Assembly: GCA_039034155.1 (NCBI GenBank)
Contig: JBCCBI010000144.1
Span: 1 to 12,126, forward strand
DNA length: 12,126 bases
Source: JBCCBI01 sp039034155
Lineage (GTDB): Bacteria; Deinococcota; Deinococci; Deinococcales; Trueperaceae
Direction of reading: 5' to 3'
Below, one piece after another: positions 7,528-12,126 of this stretch. The position numbers and the translations under genes are program-made. How positions within the stretch are numbered: position 1 is the first letter of the stretch; each line of letters starts with the position of its first letter. Under the pieces are notes generated by a model. It saw only the letters and a list, made by a program, of their open reading frames with translations. It ran no database searches and was not told where the DNA came from.

Positions 7528-8694
7528 CTAGCCGTCCAAGCCCAACACCGTAGCGTGCTCGCCAGACCAGTAGATAAGTTTGCCTTCACGGAAGGTTGCC
7601 ACGACGTGTGGGAGCTGATGAGGGTAATACTCGAGCACCACCACATCAGCCCGTAAACCTACTGATAGCCGCCCGCGGTCGCGGAGTCCAGCAGCATCCG
7701 CTGGATTTTGGGTGATGAGTTTAATGCTGTCTTCCAGATTTAAAATGCCTTGCTTAGCCAGCACAAACGCAGCTTGCAGTAGTGCCGCTGGGTAGTAATC
7801 GGACGCAAGTGCGTCTAACACATCTTTCTTAAGAGCATCTACAGCACTTAAATTGCCTGAATGTGAGCCGCCCCGTAAAGCGTTGGGTGCGCCCATAACT
7901 GTCCAGAGGCCTTGGGTTTTGGCAGCTCGAGCGGCCTCGAGCGTCACTGGAAACTCGCTAATGCCCACGCCCATCGACTGCATCAGAGTGATTTTGTCTG
8001 CCGTATCGTCATCGTGCGAGGCAAGCGGGAGGTGATGCTGTTGTGCTAGCTCGCTTACATCGTGAACGTTGTCCCAAATGGCGGGGTTCTCGAGCTGGGC
8101 GGTTACTTCTTTTTCTGCTTGCTGCCGGTCAACTTGAAGCCACTGCGCCATATAACTTACATAGCTTTCCAAATCTCGAAACTGCCCTTGCCCCGGCGAA
8201 TGATCCATAAGTGATACAAGGTTAACTTGCTTATTCTTGATGAGGTCTTTGAGGACAGGTTTAGCTTGTACATAGGCAATTTCAAAGCGTGCGTGAATAC
8301 GTGTGTCGCACCCTAACTTGGGTTTGAGGTCGTGCACAGCCGTGATGAGGTCACGTGTTTGTGAGACAAGCGTTGTGTCGTCTTGCTGGCTAAAGTTCGC
8401 AAACGATAACGCTACGTATGCCGTTGTGATGCCTGCTGCCGCATGGCGTTTGTCCAGTTCACGAATGGCCAGTGCTGCCGGAAAACGCGAGCCGGGGCGC
8501 GGTTCCAGCTCACGCTCGAGCATATCCCCGTGTAGATCGATGATCCCCGGCATAACAACAAGTCCATATATGTCAGCATCTGCTTGAAGCTGCTCACCTA
8601 ACTCAATCTGGGAAAGGTGTGGGCCGTCTGCCTCGAGGCTCGAGCTTACAAAAATACCCTCAGGATGAAGTAACGTAACATCGCGCAAAATCAT
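7528..8694 (-). CDS. phnM: alpha-D-ribose 1-methylphosphonate 5-triphosphate diphosphatase PhnM
   Basis: A 388-residue amidohydrolase-fold enzyme of phosphonate breakdown. PhnM releases diphosphate from ribose 1-methylphosphonate 5-triphosphate, giving the 5-phosphate that C-P lyase (PhnJ) then cleaves. Family signatures are all present: DLHGDMLERELEPRPG at 53-68, HARFE at 134-138, LMDHSPGQGQF at 162-172, ASHDDDT at 225-231, SEFPVTLEAARAA at 246-258 and GAPNALRGGSHSGN at 268-281. These include the metal-binding His and Asp residues, and the length is normal. The start has a weak GGTGAG Shine-Dalgarno. No phnGHIJKL genes lie in the window, so either they are elsewhere or this PhnM serves a shortened route. 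It is divergent from the solute-binding protein gene and precedes the isomerase gene. The amino-acid stretch LEAARAA is encoded across two CTCGAG palindromes. Confidence 0.93.
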   Translation of the reverse strand: MILRDVTLLHPEGIFVSSSLEADGPHLSQIELGEQLQADADIYGLVVMPGIIDLHGDMLERELEPRPGSRFPAALAIRELDKRHAAAGITTAYVALSFANFSQQDDTTLVSQTRDLITAVHDLKPKLGCDTRIHARFEIAYVQAKPVLKDLIKNKQVNLVSLMDHSPGQGQFRDLESYVSYMAQWLQVDRQQAEKEVTAQLENPAIWDNVHDVSELAQQHHLPLASHDDDTADKITLMQSMGVGISEFPVTLEAARAAKTQGLWTVMGAPNALRGGSHSGNLSAVDALKKDVLDALASDYYPAALLQAAFVLAKQGILNLEDSIKLITQNPADAAGLRDRGRLSVGLRADVVVLEYYPHQLPHVVATFREGKLIYWSGEHATVLGLDG

Positions 8695-8770
8695 AAAGTC
8701 TCACCAATCACAGGTTTAAATGTTTAGGCAATATCATCACAGTTGAGCTTACTTATAAACTCAGGCAAGA

Positions 8771-8813
8771 TGATGCTGTCACACCATACATCAAGATTGA
8801 CAGGGCAGCATCA
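8771..8813. repeat. inverted repeat about 77 bases upstream of phnM
   Basis: Perfect 8-base arms TGATGCTG and CAGCATCA flank 27 bases, and CTGTCA (8776-8781) also pairs with TGACAG (8798-8803). The two pairings overlap, giving alternative stems. The position in the phnM upstream region on its coding strand suggests an operator or leader structure; this is inference. Confidence 0.4.
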
Positions 8814-9111
8814 GGTGTGTGGGAAGGGCTCTTTAACAGGTTTACAAGGTGTTGTTACAAGCTATTGCTGAATGATGTGTTTGAGGCAAGGGAGAAGGGG
8901 AGCAAGGGGGAAAGGGAGATTTTAACAGCTTCTAGATATGCAGCACGATCTTGTGATGTTGCTATCTTGTTGTTGGCTAGCTGAATAGAGTTACGTGATT
9001 GAAGAAATCCAACTTTATCAATTGCGGTGATGACTTTTGCGTATTTGAATATTGAGGCTCCTACTAAAATATAGAGCTGACACGTCCATGACGTAGTTCA
9101 GGGGAGTGTCA

Positions 9112-9140
9112 GTGACATCTAGCTGACATGGGCTAGATAT
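9112..9140 (+). promoter_or_regulatory. 11-base-period repeat (PhoB-box-like) upstream of the solute-binding protein gene
   Basis: In the sense of the downstream gene, GTGACAT (9112-9118), then CTAG, CTGACAT (9123-9129), then GGGC, and a weaker TAGATAT (9134-9140). The units are 7 bases with 4-base spacers, as in the array upstream of the isomerase gene and in the same orientation relative to its gene. The last unit ends 71 bases before the ATG at 9212. TATATT at 9138-9143 could act as a -10 box 8 bases after the second unit, close to the E. coli Pho promoter layout. PhoB binding is inference. Confidence 0.5.
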
Positions 9141-9211
9141 ATTCACCCCTTGTGGGGTAGGTACATTCTTAACTTACCTTGCAAATTTATACCTTAATTG
9201 GGAGTTGAGTC

Positions 9212-10642
9212 ATGGCTAACGACCGCCTTATTGGTATAGCGCTGGCAATTTTTGCGCTTTCCGGCCTAGCAGCTGCACAAACCTGTAGTGAAGACGCCCC
9301 ATGTGACATTGTCATGTGGCAAATTTTTTCCGATCACCGTGGTGATTGGGCAATTGATGCCGCCAACCGCTTTAACGAAATTTATCCGCAGTACAACGTC
9401 ATGGTGGAACAACCCGGCGACTACTTCCAATTGCTTGACCAATACACCCTCGCCCAAGAACAAGGCAACCCACCTGCGATTGCCCAAGTGTTTGATGCTG
9501 GCTTGCAGTTTTCTGCTGATAGTGGTTTCTTCAAATACGCAGATGACATCATCGCCGGACGTGACGAAGTTTTAGGCCAAGCGGTTAACTTTGATGACAT
9601 CATCCCCGTTGTCTCGCGTTACTACACCGTCGATGGGCGCTGGGCGAGCGTGGCGTGGAACACCTCAACCTCAATTTCATACGCCAACATGGATTTGCTA
9701 GGTGCTGCTGGTATTGAGAGCATCCCAACTACGTGGAACGAATTACTCGCCGCATGTGAAGCGCTTTCGGCTGCAGGTGCTGCGGGCAACTTACCTGAAA
9801 ACTACGAAGGTTGTGCTGCCTGGCCCTTCGATAACTGGTTTAGCGAGCAGTGGCTTGCGCAGATGAACCAGTTTTTAGTCAACAACGAGAACGGTCGTGC
9901 GGGTCGTGCTGATGAACTCCTTCTCACTACGGACGAGTTCACCTCAATTGCTAACTTTTACCAAGAGCTTTACAACAACGACTACTACGTCTACACTGGC
10001 ACGCGCCGCGACTGGACGGGCACCCGCAACCTGTTTGGGAACGGTCAAGTTGCCTTTTCGCTGTTTAGCTCTGCGTCTGCCCGTGGTGTGTTGGAAGATG
10101 CTGCTGCAACTGGCTTTGAGGTCGAAACAGGCTTTTTAATCCGCAATGACGACTACGACTGGGCTGGGAACATCCTCGGTGGGGCCACCATGTGGATTAC
10201 TGACGGCTTGGATCCCGAGGTTGAAGATGGCGCTATGGCTTTCTTGCTGTTCATGAGCAATACCGAAAACAGTGCAAGCTGGCACACTGCGTCTGGCTAC
10301 GTACCCATTCGCAACAGCTCAGTTGAACTGCTCAGCAACTTAGAACCCGACAACAAGCTCTTTTGGGACGTTGAGGCGCAGATGCTCACCACCATTGACT
10401 CGAGCGACTGGTATGCAGATAACCCTAACTTCTTAACCGCCTCAAGCCAATTGGGTGAGTCCACCGTTAATAACGCAACGGCAGGCGCTAAGTTTGGGAC
10501 CTTCCGTGAAACCCGCGACCTTATTGAGGCTGGCATGGAAGATGTCATGCTCAACGGGCGCGATCCTGTGACTGTATTCAGTGATGTTAAAGCCGAAGCA
10601 GATACGCTGCTCGAGGAATACAACTTCCTCTACGCTGAATAA
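9212..10642 (+). CDS. ABC transporter solute-binding protein, UgpB-like (family 1)
   Basis: A 476-residue extracellular binding protein of the carbohydrate/glycerol-phosphate uptake class. A Sec signal peptide covers about residues 1-22, with cleavage likely after LAAA before Q23; there is no lipobox. The mature protein begins with the family pattern IVMWQIFSDHRG (about 33-44) followed by AANRFNEIYPQYNV. PPAIAQVFDAG, FGNGQVAFSLFSS and the UgpB-type loop SGYVPIR at 361-367 support glycerol-3-phosphate-type or oligosaccharide-type relatives. Four Cys in the N-terminal half could form disulfides. GGAG at 9201-9204 gives good start spacing. The upstream PhoB-like repeats and phnM on the opposite strand favour a phosphorus ester as ligand, but sugars remain possible, so I give no symbol. 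A strong hairpin follows the gene. Confidence 0.9.
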   Translation: MANDRLIGIALAIFALSGLAAAQTCSEDAPCDIVMWQIFSDHRGDWAIDAANRFNEIYPQYNVMVEQPGDYFQLLDQYTLAQEQGNPPAIAQVFDAGLQFSADSGFFKYADDIIAGRDEVLGQAVNFDDIIPVVSRYYTVDGRWASVAWNTSTSISYANMDLLGAAGIESIPTTWNELLAACEALSAAGAAGNLPENYEGCAAWPFDNWFSEQWLAQMNQFLVNNENGRAGRADELLLTTDEFTSIANFYQELYNNDYYVYTGTRRDWTGTRNLFGNGQVAFSLFSSASARGVLEDAAATGFEVETGFLIRNDDYDWAGNILGGATMWITDGLDPEVEDGAMAFLLFMSNTENSASWHTASGYVPIRNSSVELLSNLEPDNKLFWDVEAQMLTTIDSSDWYADNPNFLTASSQLGESTVNNATAGAKFGTFRETRDLIEAGMEDVMLNGRDPVTVFSDVKAEADTLLEEYNFLYAE

Positions 10643-10692
10643 CCTGCAATATCAACGTGTCACATATTTGATGTGTCTAGCTTGATGTCTTG

Positions 10693-10722
10693 GTAGAGCA
10701 TCTCAATGATGAGGTGCTCTAC
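10693..10722 (+). terminator. hairpin after the binding protein gene, likely partial terminator or mRNA-stabilising stem
   Basis: GTAGAGCATCTC (10693-10704) pairs with GAGGTGCTCTAC (10711-10722) through 12 base pairs, one of them G-U, around a 6-base AATGAT loop. It starts 50 bases after the stop of the binding protein gene. Only a weak T-run (TTCTAT) follows, so full termination is uncertain. Such stems commonly keep binding protein levels above permease levels. Confidence 0.6.
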
Positions 10723-10980
10723 TTCTATACGCTGAGCACGTCCACACAATGCTAGTAGAGATTGCTAAAAGCTTGCATAAGATGCTAGAAACCTCGATCC
10801 ACAAACAAATTTAAGACGTATACAGTTGGATCTGGGTTCGTTTGAGGATATTAGGTTCACCAATATGCTGAGGACATTGAAATGTGCATCAATAACGTGG
10901 GTTCGACCTCGAGTACGTAACTTCTTAAATTATAAAAATACCTATTTCAACTTTCAGAAAACTATCTGCATAGATGTTAC

Positions 10981-10985
10981 GGAGG
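10981..10985 (+). promoter_or_regulatory. ribosome binding site GGAGG supporting a GTG start
   Basis: GGAGG is spaced 7 bases from GTG at 10993. The nearby ATG at 10997 is out of frame, so the GTG is the best start for the permease; a second GTG at 10999 would remove two residues. Confidence 0.65.
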
Positions 10986-10992
10986 CAGGGCT

Positions 10993-12126
10993 GTGTATGT
11001 GATTGCACCGTGGTTGGTTAACGTTATTGCTGCACTGTTAGGTGCTGCTGGGCTGACCCTTTACTTTCGAGAAAGCCGGGCAAGTACGCGCGTGTGGGCG
11101 TTGCTTTTAGGTGGCTTAATAGGACTAGCGGGTACTCAACTTGTTATGTGGCCGCTAGCCTACTGCACCTTTGAAGTTGAACGCAGCGCCTTGGATGCCA
11201 TCTTGGGTACAGCGTTAATCGTTGTCGTAAGCGCTGCACTTGCTGCACTGGCGGCCTCATCTTTACGCCGACTAGATGGCGGCAAGGGCTTAATACCTGC
11301 GCCAGAAACCTACGCTGGTGTTTTCAAAAGCCCGTGGGCACCGCTTATTGCCCTACTTTGTTTACTACCTACCTTGACTATTTTATCTGTATTTCACTAC
11401 TATCCACTCGCACAAACCTTTCGTTTATCCACCCGGCTCGTTCGTTTGGGCGCACCGCGCACGCGTTTTGTGTGCCTCGGTAATTTCACCTCCCTCTTTA
11501 CAGATGGTGATTATTGGTACTCGCTGATGATTACCTTTGTCATTGGGCTTGGCGTGGTGCTTGTAGCGATGAGCTTTGGCCTTTTGGTTGCACAGATGGC
11601 CAACTTACCGATTCGTGGTGCCAGCGTGTACCGGGCGCTACTCATTTGGCCGATTGCCATTTCCCCGATTGTGGCGGGCGTTCTCTTTCAGCTTATGCTC
11701 AATCCCATTGCTGGCGTGGTCAACCACTTGCTAGAGGGTGCGTTTGGGTTCACAGTGCCGTGGCTAGGAAACGCCTTTTTTGCAACCCTAAGCATTATTT
11801 TGACGGCAGCCTGGAACCAGACTGGGTTCAATATTTTGTTTTACATTGCAGGGCTTAAAAATGTTTCACCAGAGTTGCTCGAGGCTGCCTACATCGACGG
11901 GGCAACCCCCATTCAGGGCTTTTTTAGAATTACCTTTCCGCTACTCTCGCCGTTCACCTTCTTCTTAATTGTCACCAACACCATTTATGCGTTTTTCCAA
12001 ACCTTTGGTGTCATTGATGTATTAACGCGAGGCGGCCCAGTGAACGCTACTGTGTCGGCGATGTACCGCGTGTACTTGGTGGGCATTGTCAGTAAAGACC
12101 TTGGTAAAGCTGCGGCCCAGTCGTGA
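10993..12126 (+). CDS. ABC transporter permease, UgpA/MalF-like, with N-terminal membrane extension and short C-terminus
   Basis: A 377-residue inner-membrane permease of the MetI-like (BPD_transp_1) class. About 105 extra N-terminal residues carry three likely helices (near 5-24, 33-56 and 68-90). The usual UgpA-like part then begins around residue 115 with its first helix (LIALLCLLPTLTILSVF). The coupling EAA motif, contacting the ATPase, starts at E297 (EAAYIDGA…FPLLSP). The chain stops right after GKAAAQS. Relatives usually continue with a last membrane helix of about 25 residues after this AAQS, so the product looks truncated by a TGA at 12124-12126, either a frameshift or a real stop. 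The start is GTG at 10993 with GGAGG. A second permease would be expected downstream, beyond the window, as in Ugp systems. Confidence 0.85.
   Translation: MYVIAPWLVNVIAALLGAAGLTLYFRESRASTRVWALLLGGLIGLAGTQLVMWPLAYCTFEVERSALDAILGTALIVVVSAALAALAASSLRRLDGGKGLIPAPETYAGVFKSPWAPLIALLCLLPTLTILSVFHYYPLAQTFRLSTRLVRLGAPRTRFVCLGNFTSLFTDGDYWYSLMITFVIGLGVVLVAMSFGLLVAQMANLPIRGASVYRALLIWPIAISPIVAGVLFQLMLNPIAGVVNHLLEGAFGFTVPWLGNAFFATLSIILTAAWNQTGFNILFYIAGLKNVSPELLEAAYIDGATPIQGFFRITFPLLSPFTFFLIVTNTIYAFFQTFGVIDVLTRGGPVNATVSAMYRVYLVGIVSKDLGKAAAQS

Larger units (their letters stand above)
8695..9211. other. 517-base divergent promoter region between phnM and the solute-binding protein gene
   Basis: No open frame or RNA gene is convincing here. 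It holds: an inverted repeat TGATGCTG (8771-8778) with CAGCATCA (8806-8813), with a nested CTGTCA/TGACAG pair inside; a purine-rich tract at about 8886-8920; an inverted repeat CTGACAC (9077-9083) with GTGTCAG (9106-9112); the PhoB-like array at 9112-9140, within which ATCTAGC (9117-9123) and GCTAGAT (9132-9138) form a 7-base dyad; and a short hairpin ACCCC/GGGGT at 9145-9158. A TTATAC at 9187-9192 could be a -10 for the binding protein gene. Divergent transcription and several dyads suggest regulation of both genes from here. Confidence 0.55.
10643..10992. other. 350-base spacer between binding protein and permease
   Basis: No open frame of note. It holds a strong hairpin at 10693-10722, one CTCGAG palindrome at 10908-10913, and an A/T-rich stretch near 10921-10960 with a TATAAA that might be a promoter element for the permease. 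The gap is unusually long for genes of one ABC transporter. Confidence 0.5.
598..11883. repeat. dispersed over-represented palindrome CTCGAG (octamer core GCTCGAGC)
   Basis: By hand count CTCGAG occurs 27 times, starting at 598, 948, 2754, 2928, 3326, 4163, 4191, 4263, 4892, 5286, 5559, 5937, 6001, 6536, 6923, 7241, 7630, 7926, 7936, 8089, 8515, 8632, 8639, 10399, 10610, 10908 and 11878. About 3 are expected by chance. Ten copies extend to GCTCGAGC (about 0.2 expected). Copies encode Leu-Glu, Ser-Ser/Arg or Ala-Arg, so all phases are used, and two lie between genes. This is a word-level bias, not one transposed element. Confidence 0.85.

Noticed and set aside
7030..8597. Several open frames antisense to the isomerase and phnM genes
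   Set aside because: They are shadows of well-supported genes, with no ribosome binding site and no family pattern.
8720..8737. PhoB-like units ATGTTTA and ATATCAT upstream of phnM
   Set aside because: The 11-base spacing fits, but they match the unit at only 4 and 5 of 7 positions; too weak to call.
9212..9290. Lipoprotein signal on the solute-binding protein
   Set aside because: Cys25 follows LAAAQT, not a lipobox; a Sec peptide cleaved before Q23 fits better.
12118..12126. TGA read as an amino acid (recoding) in the permease
   Set aside because: Other genes here (2508-2981, 4128-5318) end properly at TGA, and the expected residue is Val or Ile, so truncation or frameshift is simpler.

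Overview
The window looks like a chromosomal segment from a free-living bacterium of roughly balanced base composition. The start of the MiaB protein and the style of the solute-binding protein and permease remind me of Deinococcota (Deinococcus/Truepera relatives). That is recall without an alignment, so I hold it loosely. No phage, insertion sequence, CRISPR, rRNA or tRNA is visible.

Layout. (1) 1-900: a promoter region with two overlapping palindromes, then an unrecognised lipoprotein. (2) 901-3859: a 250-base spacer holding a large inverted repeat, then three plus-strand genes: miaB (tRNA methylthiotransferase), a Nudix hydrolase and a family 2 glycosyltransferase; the last two overlap by ATGA. 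(3) 4128-6444: two overlapping plus-strand genes. One encodes a heme enzyme of the indoleamine dioxygenase/PrnB fold (DUF1864), the other a kynureninase-like PLP enzyme. The pair resembles a compact kynurenine-type pathway without a formamidase. (4) 8694-6503, minus strand: phnM, then a TIM-barrel sugar-phosphate isomerase/epimerase-like protein. (5) 9212-12126, plus strand: a UgpB-like solute-binding protein, a strong hairpin, and a UgpA-like permease whose last membrane helix appears to be missing. The window ends at its stop codon.

How parts fit. PhnM cleaves the triphosphate intermediate of the C-P lyase route, and Ugp-type transporters take up glycerol phosphates, so regions 4 and 5 suggest acquisition of phosphorus from organic phosphonates or phosphate esters. 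Two non-coding sites support this: one about 72 bases upstream of the binding protein, one about 60 bases upstream of the isomerase. Both hold 7-base units with consensus close to CTGACAT separated by exactly 4 bases. That is the geometry of PhoB boxes and differs from the E. coli unit CTGTCAT at one base. I think a local phosphate-starvation regulon is likely.

The other notable signal is genome-scale. The palindrome CTCGAG occurs 27 times by hand count (about 3 expected) and its octamer extension GCTCGAGC 10 times (about 0.2 expected). It occurs in all codon phases and also between genes, which resembles the HIP1 palindrome of cyanobacteria.
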